64,000 bases of DNA. It comes from Tuctoria greenei (lineage: Eukaryota; Streptophyta; Magnoliopsida; Poales; Poaceae). The notes below the pieces were generated by a model that saw only the letters and a list, made by a program, of their open reading frames with translations, had not been told where the DNA came from and did not search any database. The stretch covers positions 117,393,498-117,457,497 of the forward strand of contig JAYESD010000008.1 in the NCBI GenBank assembly GCA_036927565.1, in the 5' to 3' direction. Positions within the stretch are counted from its first letter, which is position 1, and every line of letters starts with the position of its first letter. The translations under genes were made by a program, and so were the position numbers. Of this stretch, positions 46,548 through 58,338 are shown piece after piece.

Positions 46548-47393
46548 ATGGCCCGCACCAAGACAACCCCCCGTAAGTCGACCGGTGGACTTGTGCCCCC
46601 GTGTAGGTTGGCCAGTCGCTCTCCGACCATCGACCCCCGTCACCCCGTGGTGATCCGTTCTGACGGCAGGGCCGCAGAACAACTGCGACATCGTCTCCAT
46701 GCCCTACTCCGTGAGGATGGCTACCGTCACCACAACCTCTCGCTCTCCTACCACACCACTGGAGTGCAGCGCCCCGATAGGAAGGAGTGGAGCTGCAAGA
46801 TCTATATCTACTACGGTGATGAGTTGGTGAAGACCCACAGCAGTCCTGCTTGGAGGAGCTCCCGCCGATCTGTGGAGCAGGATGCTAGCTGGGAAGCAGC
46901 CACCTTTTGGAGCCACACCCGCCATTTCCGTCTGGAGGACACGGTGCACGCCTTCATTCCGCAGCATCCCAGTGGCACTGCGAGCTTCATCTCCAGGCAC
47001 GTGGAGGGACCCCTGGACCTCCCGCAGTCTCGTTAGACTGTTGACGACGTGACCCAGCTCAGTGCCCGACTTCAGAGGGCGCAGCAGGAGATTCAGGATG
47101 GACGTGACCTCGCCCAGCGCCACGAGGCGATAATCAGGAGGTATCGTCAGATCACCGACGAGGACCCGGACGACTACGCGTCCGACACCCCGACGTGGGC
47201 CCCAGACTCTCCAGACCGTCGCAACGGCCAGCGCGAGTCGTCTTCTGAGGAGTCCTCTGACGAGGAGCCTTCTAGTGTAGCGTCTGCCGCACCATCGCCG
47301 CCTGCTGCCTCACCACCACAGGACCCCGAGGACCCCGACGATGACGACGACGACGACGAGGACCTGGAGGAGTTCCCGCTTGACGACGAGTAG
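46548..47393 (+). pseudogene. Extra pre-gag ORF of G2 with a histone H3-tail-like N-terminus and an acidic C-tail
   Basis: A 281-codon frame with one TAG (47034-47036, likely from CAG). It starts MARTKTTPRKSTGG, against ARTKQTARKSTGG in histone H3 after its Met. Further on, H3 positions P16, L20 and A21 also match, so 14 of the first 21 positions agree, with K4, R8, K9, S10 and T11 kept. Codons about 45-125 form an unrecognised folded-looking domain with a helix-strand-strand-strand-helix look (LRHRLHALL, KIYIYYG, SSPAW) that weakly recalls a double-stranded-RNA-binding fold. A predicted coiled coil follows the stop (ARLQRAQQEIQDGRDLAQRHE), then Ser/Glu-rich sequence and a tail of Asp/Glu (DDDDDDDEDLEE). 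I know no named family. Context: it lies between the primer site and gag, 307 bp before the gag ATG. G1 has no counterpart. Confidence 0.7.
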
Positions 47394-47700
47394 TCCTCAA
47401 CCTATGCCACGACTCAAGGATAGGCACATCCCCATTAGTTAAATAAGAGCGACGTAGACATACTTGTGTGACCTTGAGTTGTGTTACTTCTTATAGGATT
47501 TTTGTCAATTTTGTTTGGTGCTTGTTTGAGTGCTTGTGTGCTTAGTAGAGAGTTGTGGAATGCTTCGGCACTTGTCCACATCCTCATATAGGTCTATATT
47601 AATAAAGGATTATTTAGTGTCACATACCTTGATGCATATAGTCGGGATGTCTCTTTCCAAATTCTAAATCCTTCTGTCCCCACCCTTCTTTCGCGAACAG
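47394..47700 (+). other. G2 spacer between the pre-gag ORF and gag
   Basis: 307 bp, AT-rich, no ORF. It may serve as an internal leader or intron 3' part (TTTCGCGAACAG precedes the gag ATG). Confidence 0.5.
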
Positions 47701-48672
47701 ATGGTGAGAACTCGTAACCAGAGGGATGCCAACGATGAGGAGGAGCGCAATGAAGTACCTCAGAACAACCAGGGACATGCTCATGGAGCTATCAATATTG
47801 AACAACTGTTAGCTATGCAGAACCAGCTCATGCAGACCATGATACAAACTATGGGACAACTGCAGGCTGGCAATAACAATAATCAGCCCCACATGCCTCC
47901 ACCGCCACCCCTGCCTCCTCATAACTGATTGGGAGAGTTCATGAGGACCAGGCCGCCTACCTTTGCACAAGCTGCAGACCCAATGGAAGCTGATGATTGG
48001 CTGAAGTCCGTTGAGAAGAAACTTGCTATTGTCCAGTGCACTGATAGGGAGAAGGTTCTCTTTGCATCACACCAACTAGTTGGAGCAGCCGCTGACTGGT
48101 GGGAAGCTCTTTGCAACGCTTATGATAATCAGGAGGCAATCACTTGGGCTGAGTTTAAGCAGAGTTTCCGTTCCCACTATGTACCTGAAGGAGTTATGAT
48201 ACTGAGAAGACAAGACTTTGAAAATCTCAGGCAAGGAAGGATGAGCGTGAGTGAGTATCTCAACAAATTCACTCAATTATCAAGATATGCTCCAGAAGGC
48301 ATCAACACTGATAGTAGGAAGCAGTATTTGTTTATGAGGGGTCTCAACAATGAAATTCAAGTCCAGTTGATCAATACTGATTATCCAAACTTCCAAAAGC
48401 TGGTCGACAAGGCTATTGTGGTTGAGAACAAGATTCATGAGATGGAGCAGGACAACAAGAGGAAGATGCCACATCATGGACCGCAACAAGGAAGCAATGT
48501 TCGCCCCCGCTATGCACCACCTACTGCACCACACTACAACCCATCTGCTCCTGCATACCGCGCTGCTTATCCGCCCCGCCCAAATCAGCCACCGCAGCAA
48601 CGCCCCACCATGCAAGCGCCTCGCTATCCTGTGCCACCTGCGCCGCGTCCTAATGTGGCGGCAAATACTTAA
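47701..48672 (+). pseudogene. G2 gag
   Basis: It starts MVRTRNQRDAND. TGA at 47926-47928 (likely from CGA) interrupts it, then RPPTFAQAADPMEADDWL, the AADWWEAL motif, FRSHYVPEGV and LRQGRMSVSEYLNKFTQLSRYAPE give a clear Retrotrans_gag domain. A Pro/Ala-rich linker precedes TAA at 48670-48672, after which the same frame goes on into the zinc knuckle. Gag would form the virus-like particle. Confidence 0.9.
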
Positions 48673-48678
48673 AACCAG

Positions 48679-49230
48679 TTGCACCCAAACTTCCCTAATG
48701 CTACGGGCAGTAAGACATGCTATGTGTGTGGAGAGCCCGGGCACTTTGCAAGTCAATGCCCCAGAAGAAACTATGGACCTATGAACAATGCACCAAGGAC
48801 AAATCACCCACGACCAAATGGAGGAGCACCACAAGGCAACCGTGGACAGCAGAATTTTGCTTGTGGCAATAAGAATCATGTCTCTACTGAGGAAGCCCAG
48901 CAAGCAGATGATGTCGTGATTGGTATGTTTCTCGCCAACTCCAACCCCACAACTGTTTTATTTGATTCGGGAGCATCTCATTCATTCATCTCGTCGAAGT
49001 ATGTTGCCAAGTATAGTTTGCCTATCTCTCATATGAAGTTTACTCTATTGATTAAGTCTCCTGGAGGAGAGATGAGGACAAATATAGTATGTCCGAAAGT
49101 AAGCATTAAAATAAGGGGGGTAGACTTTCTCGCAAACCTCATAGTCTTGGACTCCCAATGAATAGACATAATACTTGGATTGGACTAGCTGAGAAAGTAT
49201 AATGGAGTCATTCAATGTGCCGAGAGGATT
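48679..49230 (+). pseudogene. G2 zinc knuckle and aspartic protease
   Basis: CCHC knuckle CYVCGEPGHFASQC, then the protease motif VLFDSGASHSFIS with its catalytic Asp intact. Stops TGA 49159-49161 and TAG 49186-49188 fall in the region that is normally GID...LGMDWL. Confidence 0.88.
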
Positions 49231-50690
49231 GTGCAGTTGACAAGTGAACATGGTACACGCATCGAAGTTGAGGCAGCCCATCCTGCAAGAGAGAAAGCGA
49301 TGCTGAATCACGTGGAAGGAGTGACATTGGAAAGCATTCCGATCGTTCGCGAGTACCCGGATGTGTTTCCAGATGAGTTGCCAGGTATGCCACCTGATCG
49401 TGACATAGAATTCGCCATTGAGTTGATACCCGGAACTGCACCTATAGCTAAGAGGCCGTATAGGATGCCTCCTAAGGAATTAGCAGAGTTCAAGAAGCAA
49501 ATTCAAGAGCAGCTAGAGAAGGGTTTTATACGCCCAAGCTCATCCCCGTGGGGAGCCCCAGTGCTCTTCGTAGATAAGAAGGATGGAACCCAGAGGATGT
49601 GTGTGGACTATAGGTCTCTCAACGAAGTGACAATTAAGAACAAGTACTCACTGCCCCGTATAGAGGATTTGTTCGACCAAATGAAGGGTGCCTGTATCTT
49701 CTCCAAGATCGACTTGCGGTCAGGATACTTCCAAATGAAGATTAGACCATCGGATATACCCAAGACAGCATTTCGGACACGATATGGATCTTATGAGTAC
49801 ACCGTCATGTCATTTGGATTGACGAACGCGCCTGCGTACTTTATGTATCTCATGAATAAGGTCTTCATGGAATATTTGGATAAGTTTGTTGTAGTGTTCA
49901 TCGATGATATTATGATCTACTCGAAGGATGAGAAGGAACATGAGGAACACTTGAGGCTTACGCTGCAGAAATTGAGGGAGCATCAATTGTATGCCAAGTT
50001 TAGTAAATGTCAATTCTGGTTACGGGAAGTTTCTTTCTTAGGCCATATTATTTCCGGAGGAGGAGTATCAGTTGACCTAGGAAAGGTGAGAGATGTGCTT
50101 AAGTGGGAACCGCCACAGAATGTCAAGGAAATTCGGAGTTTCCTTGGAATGGCTGGATATTACCGCCGATTCATCAAGGATTTCTCCAAAATAGCCAAGC
50201 CTATGACCGAATTACTCATGAAAGGGAAGGCATTCCGATGGACTCAAGCTTGTCAGGATAGCTTTGAGGAGTTAAAGAAAAGGTTGACAACCGCGCCGGT
50301 GTTAGTATTACCCGACGTGATCAAGAGTTTTGATATATATTGTGATGCATCAAGACAAGGATTAGGATGTGTGCTCATGCAAGAAGGCCAAGTGGTAGCT
50401 TATGCATCGAGGCAATTAAAGAAACATTTGTTGAATTATCCTACACACGACCTTGAACTCGCAGCTGTGGTACATGCCTTGAAGATATGGAGACACTATG
50501 TTTTTGTCACCGATGTGAGATTTATACGGATCACAAGAGTCTCAAGTACATATTTACGCAAACAGATCTGAATCTGAGGCAACGCCGATGGTTGGAGCTC
50601 ATCAAGGATTATGACGTGGGAATCAACTATCACCCTGGGAAGGCCAATGTAGTGGCCGATGCTTTGAGCCGAAAAGGAGTAAGTCATCAA
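49231..50690 (+). pseudogene. G2 reverse transcriptase and RNase H
   Basis: It keeps the Tekay-type start (EYPDVFPDELPGMPPDRD), CVDYRSLN, SKIDLRSGYFQMKI, the catalytic VVFIDDIMIYSK, FLGHIIS and the RNase H start YCDASRQGLGCVL. A frameshift near 50510 moves to a second frame (EIYTDHKSLKYIFTQ, HPGKANVVADALSRK). The long first frame (446 codons) shows the domain is only lightly damaged. Confidence 0.92.
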
Positions 50691-52255
50691 CTCACAGTTC
50701 GAGAGCTGCCATCCGAGTTATGCAAGGAGTTCGAACGGTTAAAACTCGGATTCATAAATGAGATGGGAACGATGGAAGTCAACCCAACATTAGAGCAGGG
50801 AATATGGGAAGGACAGACAAAGGACAAGGAAATACAAGAAATCAAGGAAAGGACCCAAGAAGGAAACGAATTCAGATTTGATTAGGACGAACAGGGTACC
50901 TTATGGCTTGGAAAGAGGATTGTGGTACCTAATGTCAGACATATTCAGGAGACAATATTAAAGGAGACACATGACTCACCTTACTCAATTCACCCCGGTT
51001 GTGCAAAGATGTACAAAGATTTGAAGACATGCTATTGGAGGGATAGCATGAAAAAGGACATAGCCGAATACGTTGCACTTTGCGATGTGTGCCGACGAGT
51101 GAAAGCTGAACATCAAAGGCCAGCCAGATTATTACAACCATTGAAGTTCCCGGAGTGGAAGTGGGAAGAGATTGGTATGGACTTTATAGTTGGATTACCG
51201 TGAACTCAGTCTGGCTATGATTCAATATGGGTTATTGTGGATCGGTTGACAAAATCAGCTCACTTCATCCCTGTCAAGACCACATATACCACCGCGAAGC
51301 TAGCAGAATTGTATATGGAGCATATTGTGTGTCGACACGGAGTACCGAAGAAGATAGTCTCGGATAGAGGTTCTCAGTTTACCTCCAGATTTTGGTAGAA
51401 ATTGCATGAAGCAATGGGAACAAGGTTAAATTTCAGCTCAGCATATCACCCTCAAACGGATGGACAAACCGAGAGGACCAATCAAATTTTGGAAGACATG
51501 TTAAGAGCTTGTGCCTTAAAGCATGGGAAAAGTTGGGATAAAAGTTTGTCGTATGCTGAATTCTCATACAACAATAGCTACCAAGCAAGTCTGAAAATGT
51601 CACCCTACGAAGCATTGTACGGAAGGAAGTGTAGGACTCCCTTGTTTTGGAATGAAACCGGAGAGAATCAAGTGTTTGGTCCTGACGTGTTACAAGATGC
51701 TGAAAGGCAAGTCCAAATAATACGGGAAAACTTAAAGGCTGCCCAGTCTCGACAGAAAGGTTATGCTGATAATAGGCGAAGGAGTCTGACTTTTGAAGTT
51801 GGAGATTTTGTATACCTCAAAGTGTCACCTATCCAAGGTAAGCGACGGTTTAACGTCAAAGGAAAACTGGCACCACGTTACATCGGACCATTCAAGATTT
51901 TGGACAAGCGAGGAGAGGTAGCTTATCGACTTGAGCTGCCGACGTATCTCTCCGATGTACACGACGTGTTTCACGTCTCTCAACTCAAGAAGTGTCTCAG
52001 GGTACCGGAAGAACAAGTGCCGATGGATGAGTTAGAACTTCAAGAGGATTTGTCCTATGTCGAGCAAACTATCAAAATTTTGGACATGAAGGAAAGGGTC
52101 ACAAGGAATAAGGGATCCGTTGGTGCAAAGTGCAATGGAAACACCATACGGAAGCTGAAGCTACATGGGAACGGGAAGAAGACCCGAAGGCAGAATTCCC
52201 TCATCTTTTCTCCACGCTATCGAATCTCGAGGGCGAGATTCACTTTAAGGGGGTA
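50691..52255 (+). pseudogene. G2 integrase with chromodomain-type C-terminus
   Basis: Zinc-binding part (HPGCAKMYKDLKTCYW, CDVCRRVKAEHQ), then the core with Asp in GMDFIVGLP, Asp in IVSDRGSQFTS and Glu in TDGQTERTNQILEDML, then GPFKILDKRGEVAYRLELP and VFHVSQLKKC. Stops are at 50883, 51201-51203 and 51396-51398. After SYVEQTIKILDMKERVTRN a frameshift near 52115 breaks the chromodomain; the other frame continues with chromodomain-like sequence to about 52250. In this family the chromodomain reads methylated histone H3 and guides insertion. Confidence 0.88.
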
Positions 52256-52259
52256 GGTT
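52243..52259 (+). other. G2 polypurine tract
   Basis: CTTTAAGGGGGTAGGTT lies just before the 3' LTR. Confidence 0.85.
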
Positions 52260-54738
52260 TGTAACACCCTCAATTTTCGCATCATGCATTACATACATGT
52301 CCATGCATTAAGTATTAATAGAATAAAAGAAAAGTGATAAAACATACATATATGGTGTAGCAAAAACAAGAAATAGAAAATAATAGCGTAAAATATGTAT
52401 TTGGGAATAAATATAAAAATAATAATAAGAATATAAAAAAAGAAATATATATAAATAATATATATATAATAATAAATAATAATAAATAATAAATAAATAA
52501 AATGAATAAGAAAAATAAAATAAATAAAATATATTATAATAATGATAATATAAAAAGAATAAATAAACAATAATGTATTTAAAAAAAAAAGAAAATCACC
52601 GCCGCTGGCCAGGCCGAACCGGCCCATGCAGCGAGCACCTCCCGCAGCGCAACGCAGCGCCCACCCCGCCGCCCGCTGGGCCCCGACAACCGCACGCGCG
52701 AAACGCCGACGCGGGATTCCCGCGCAGCGCGCCCCGTCGCCCGACTCCCGCGCTGGGCTCCCGCGAGCCGCCTGCCCCGCTGGACCCCACCCGCACCGCT
52801 CCCTCGTGCAGTGCCCTACCCCGCCTGCCGCGCTCACGCGCCCTGATCCGCCCGCGACTCCCGCTGGACCCCACCCCGCACGCCTGACCCTGGCCACGGT
52901 ACCGAGTCGATACCGATTTTTACCGATCCCACCGCCTATATAAATGCCTCCAGACTCTGTAGGTTTTTCCACGATCCCAGAACCGCCGCCGCCTTCCAAA
53001 GAAGAAAAGCCGCCGGTACAGAGAAGAAGGAGACCAGAAGGCTGCGCCGCAGGGAAGAAAAAGCAGAAAAAGGAGGGGAAGAAGAGGGGGAAAAGAGGAG
53101 AGCGCCGCCGTCCACCGGAGATCGTCGCCGCCATCGCGTCGCCGTCGTCGTGCCGCCGGAGGACCCTGCGCATCTACTTCGTCTACGCATCGTCCCCATC
53201 GCGCGATCATCGAAGCCATCGCATCTACGGTAGGCCATGTTCCCGATGCGAATTTTAGCGACCATATTGAATCTAATAGACGTAAATTGATCGTAGTTGC
53301 GTCGTATTTTTATTTTCAACAGCATTAATTCTCGCTAAAACCCCCGTAAACTCATATGAACACGTATGAACTAGTTGCATCTAATTAATAAAAAACCGTA
53401 GTAAATTAATTATTGAATTATGCATGCATACATGTCATTGCATGTTGATTATTTTGTGTGCATCATATTGAATTGTATGTACTTTCTTGTATGTATGATC
53501 ATGCGTAGAGGAACGTGCTCAAGAGGTCGCATACGAGGATTTCCAAAATCAAGACTTTGAAGCGCTCGAGCAACCCCATCCGTCGGAGCAAGGCAAGTGT
53601 CCTTGAAGCATATTGATCCTGTTTCTACAATAAATGTTTTGTTTACAAACTCCATGCTTGTGTCAAATTGATGGGAATCCTATAGAAGGAAGTTCACTAG
53701 TTTTGTTTGACCACCACAAGGCCAAGTATGGGTGCGGCGTAGCTGAATAATTAGGAGCGCTGCTAGTATTGTATGGACCTTTGGATGGCGCGGGGAATGG
53801 GAGTCGAGGAGGACTGCCCTGGGATCCGCATGGCACACGAGGGGGCCCGTGGGTGGGAGAATGGAGATTCAAGCCTGCCGGTGAAACCTTAGTGGGCCCG
53901 TACATACTAGTAGTCCCTTTTAAAAGGCTATTATGTGATCTCTTGGCCACAAACCTACGGAAGTGTGAGATGGCATTATGGAGGTTTCTTAGTCATCGAA
54001 AGGTGATGAAATCACAAACATGTGAGTAAAGTGGTACAAACTCTGCAGAGTCTATAAAAACTATCATGATAGCCGTGCTCCCGGTTATGAGCACCTGGAT
54101 GACCTACATGATTAGAGTTGGATTTTGGTATTGGGATGGTTGGTTTATGGTTATGGGTTGGTAATGGTTATGGATGGTTTTTGGCTTATGATTACGGATA
54201 TGAATTTGAGTTACGGTAACTGGACATGGATAATGATGATGTTGGCAATAATTGGATATGGCTTATATTTTGTTAAAATGATGGGTATGATGGGATTGTT
54301 TCACATAGACATAGTATAATGCTTTTCAAATTTTTTACTATACTTTTCAGCACTTAGCCATTATTACATTCGTCATTTGAATAAGCCACATGTCATACTT
54401 TCCACACTTGCTGAGTACAACATGTACTCACTCTTGCAATCCCCCCAACAGCTACTGGAGACAATTGGGAGTACCCTGAGGATCACGTGGAGTACTAGGT
54501 TGCGTACCGCCGTCAATTGCCTGTGGATTGGAGTCGTGCTGCTTAGTTTATTTTCCGCTGCATTATTTAGAGTTTTATCATTCGTGAACTATTGGATTAT
54601 TGTAATAAAGTACGTATTTAATAGTTAAGATGTGGTTAAATTCTGTATATCGTTTGTGATGCAACCGTATATGTGTGATGAACTTCCTGGGCACACATAT
54701 GCGTTACGCTTGGTTCATATTCGGAACCGGGTGTCACA
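52260..54738 (+). repeat. G2 3' LTR
   Basis: 2479 bp, close to the 5' LTR but lacking 253 bp. The 5' copy has CCACC at both edges of that segment and the 3' copy has it once (near 53711), as expected for a deletion between short direct repeats. It ends GTGTCACA before AAGCC. Confidence 0.94.
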
Positions 54739-54743
54739 AAGCC

Positions 54744-55599
54744 GATTGATGGAGATCTCGACGTTGATGATCCGAGGCTCTAGAGTAGAACACGAAAAAC
54801 TCCTGCAATCACTACACCACTGCTACGTTAGTTATCAACCGTGCTTCACACGCTTGACCTCGCCAAGAAGGCTAATACATACAAGTGCAACCGAGAACAC
54901 AAGCAAGAACGTAGAAGAAGCAATCTGAAATTGCTGAATTGGGGTTTCACAAACCGATAAATGACGAAATATTTAATCTAAGCAAAACCCAATTGTTTAT
55001 GACGGCTACTATGGAGTATATATAGGTGGGAGGACGTCCAAGGGGGTGTTGGCGTTGTGAACTAACCCTAAGACACGAAAATAATGGACATAGACTTGAT
55101 ACAAGGCCCAATGGCCCAATACGGCGCCGCAATACCCAGACAAATTCTGAACTCGATTTTGTTTCGATTATTTCCATCAACTATGGAAGAATTTTTACAT
55201 TGTACCAGCACCATTGTAAAATTTATCCTCTCCCCTTTCCGTGCATATGTAGAACGTCCAAAATGGAGTTCGTATGCGTCCTGGGCGTTCGTTTTAGTGC
55301 GAACTGCTCCTGGACTACGAGTTGGCCATGAATTTGTGTTATGGTCGGTTTCCATCTTCGTTGAACGTAATATCCGGTCCTCCACGCCCCTAAATCTTCC
55401 TCCAATTAATAATTAAACTTCTCCATGGATCCTAATCACAATTAAATCATTAAATAGCAATCTATTCTCAAAAATATATAAGGAAACATATAAGAATGAG
55501 CTCACCTCTGAAATTAATTGGTGTGTGTGAATTCTATTGATTGTATATTGTATGTTGAATGGAGTGTTGTGTATATCCATATGAGTGATGTCCTCATCA
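54744..55599 (-). repeat. B2 3' LTR, main piece
   Basis: It starts on the minus strand at 55599 (TGATGAGGACATCAC), right after the polypurine tract AAGAAAGGGGGGA (55600-55612). Its inverted TATA-like sequence is near 55017. Confidence 0.92.
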
Positions 55600-57125
55600 T
55601 CCCCCCTTTCTTAAATTGGAGTCGTCCTCGACTAAAGTTCATCTTCTCTCATGTGTGAGTCCATATGTGCAACGCCATCCAATCCTCTTTTGTGCATCAA
55701 AGGAGGAGGCCGAGGTAGTGGATGATATATTGCAGCATCTCCATGTTCTCCATCAAATAAGCATGACCACTCACCTGAGTCAGAATCCCAAACAAATAAA
55801 TATTGTACCATGTTTGTATGTGCATTTATAATGTGCATGATCTCATCATTCTCCCCTTCTTGATGACAAGCCATCCTCGGCTTGCTCGTACGTCCAACAA
55901 AAAGTCTTTCTTTGGGGGTAGAATGATTGTTGTCCATAATGCACAACCGCAGTGAATAATGCTTTTGTTGTTCCTGCTGTAAGGAATAAATACTAGAAAA
56001 ACTTGACAGGACATTATCAGTGTTAGTACATTCATTTACTTTACCATGTTGTTGCAGCACAAAAGGAGCTTTCTCATTTGAACATATGTAAACTTTATGC
56101 ACCATAAATATACGACTATGTTCATATTTGCCTATAGCATGAAAAGCATTTCTTGTCAACAAAGGTAATTTAGTTTTAGAAAATATACTTCTCTCTACAA
56201 TATCGAGATCACAATGAGTGTCAAATTCAATATAACCCAATGTATTTAGAGAAGACAACAATTTCAGCTCATCCCTTTCACATGTAATTGGAATCAAATG
56301 CTTAATTTCAGCACATGTGGGTAATAAAGTATCCATTCAGTTGTTCTAGCATAGGTACAATATAACTATCAACATACAACTCATTTTTTTGTAAGAATCA
56401 GTAGGCAAAATAACTAGTGGTAAAGGCGTATTATGAAAATGTTCATCTTGTTGCTGCTCATCGATAGCATGATTGGTGGTAAAATTCAGCACATCTGAAA
56501 ATGTCATACCTTGGTTAACTGTAGAACATTGTCCATTAACATTACTCTCTATGTCAGCAAGAAATTCAAATGCATTATGAGTTGATTTATCACAAAATTC
56601 AGAAGAGTTGTTCAACACCTCACTCTCATTTGCATCTACATTTATTTGTTCATATTCTTGCAAAAGGTTAGGCAAAGGAGGAGGTACAACAAAAAAATTC
56701 TTCTCAAGTTCGTGTATTTCATCTTTGCAATTAGATACATTAGCAAAAGTTTCTCGCATAAGAATTTTCATATCTTTCGATGTTCGAGGTTTTTCTAAAT
56801 TGCTTAAGTTGTCCTACCAAGTTAATGCACAATCAACTAACGCACTAGCAATATTTCTAATCTTTCTCCTCTCACACATATGGCATTGTCCAAAAATTTT
56901 ATCCATCTCTGTTTCCCAAATAATATATTCATCATAATCAAATCCATCATAAGAAAGAAGAGATGGTAGAATGTAATTACTTTATGTGGAAGGAGTTGTA
57001 AATATGGTCTGAATGTCATGTGAAACCTTGATTGATGTTTGATTCTTAGCGAGCAATTCCAACGCCGTCTTCATCATGTCAATCATCTCAGCATATAATG
57101 CATGATTCTTGCTTTTACTTGACAT
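55600..57125 (-). pseudogene. B2 gag-like ORF
   Basis: Start ATG at 57125 (MSSKSKNHALYAEMIDMMKT). Small breaks near 57000 and 56815 interrupt the core (57019-56837). 56771-56346 carries WKDMK-like continuation, LPNLLQEYEQINVD and TFSDVLNFTTNHAIDEQQQ. 56336-55632 carries EIKHLIP, LGYIEFDTHCDLDI and a Pro-rich end that crosses the upstream purine tract (AAGAAGGGGAGAA, about 55849-55861). Together with B1 this shows the full gene: a gypsy-type gag with an extra C-terminal part and no pol. Confidence 0.75.
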
Positions 57126-58321
57126 TGTTAGTAGCAAACAGAAGACAACAAAAAATATGTTATCCCTATCAACTACAAAGGATAATGGCAAAGTGTAAGT
57201 GGAATCACACACTCTCAAGCATCCTACCATGCTCTTACAAGTGTTCTTACTGACACTGCAGGTGGCAAACGGTGGACGGTATGAAGAAACCAATAAAGCG
57301 TGGGATGATTGCAAAGGTGTATTGATTCTGCTCAAGAGTAAGGTGTAGCTTGTATTGCATTTTATATGTAGTAAGGATTAGCAACAATGAAATCAGATAG
57401 TAAAATTAAATAAGTGTCCAAAGTACTTGTTAAAGTTGTTGGCCTAAATGTGTTTCTAGTAGTTCAAGTTAGCAAGACATGAAACAAAACTATAGGACAC
57501 AAGGATGCAAGCACTTCCGTTTTTATTTTTATTTGTTTTTCTTTTCTCTTTTTTTTGTGCGGCTTTTGTATCTTTTTTTTTTGCACTTGCCTTTTTCTTT
57601 TGTCTTCTTTGTTTTTTTCAGAATGTGCTGCAAAAGAAGAACACAATGCAAAACAATCAAAGATATCTCGTAGGTCTGTTACAAATTTGCTGCTCAATCT
57701 TCTAAGGACAATTAAGAACCTTTAGAGGCCCCAAATCTAAAAACATTGAACAGAAAGATTATAGATCTATCCCTCCTCTCTAATTTCAAAATATGGAAGA
57801 CCTATCTTGGATCAGAACAATAGGAGATATCGCCCCCGAAATACAGACTGTTCAGAATTTTTAGGTCAATAACATATTCGGATCTAATGCAATTTTAACC
57901 TTGATAACTCTATTTTATGGGAAACTGATGAATACAAAAGTTATAGAGAACTTCTAAATCTTTCCATAAAGTACAAGAACACCAAAATCCGAATTTGTAT
58001 GAGTGAGATATGCTGAAAATACTGAACTAGACAGAGATGAATCTAATCTGGAAGTGATGATGTGATTCAGAAGGATGAATCAACATAATGCAAAAATCAA
58101 ACTAAGACCAAAAACACTTCTAAACCAGCAATACAACTCAACTATGGACACAAAATCAACAAAACCAGACCGAATAACAAAGTTGCAAAGGCTCAATTGT
58201 GGTTTGGACAAAGTGATGAATAGATCATCTACTAAACTACAAGTTTTTTTTGGCTTTTTGTGGACTCTAGGTATGAAAAAAACTAATTGAAATGATAGAT
58301 GAATTATCTAACGGGCAACTT
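57126..58321 (-). other. B2 leader with a small lysine-rich ORF (57464-57697)
   Basis: The counterpart of the B1 leader. The small ORF keeps FAAHSEK followed by many Lys. No other gene is seen. Confidence 0.45.
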
Positions 58322-58338
58322 GGAAATATTATACCAAT
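58322..58338 (-). other. B2 primer-binding site
   Basis: The minus strand reads ATTGGTATAATATTTCC after the LTR end CTCATCA, a mutated form of the B1 site. Confidence 0.7.

Larger units (their letters stand above)
43379..54738 (+). mobile_element. G2: Tekay-type Ty3/gypsy chromovirus, complete
   Basis: LTRs TGTAACACCC...GGTGTCACA (43379-46138 and 52260-54738) flank a Met-type primer site, an extra ORF, gag-pol with a C-terminal chromodomain-type region, and a polypurine tract. AAGCC is duplicated at 43374-43378 and 54739-54743. It is the youngest layer of this nest, inserted in the B2 3' LTR, although gag-pol already carries many stops. Confidence 0.95.
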
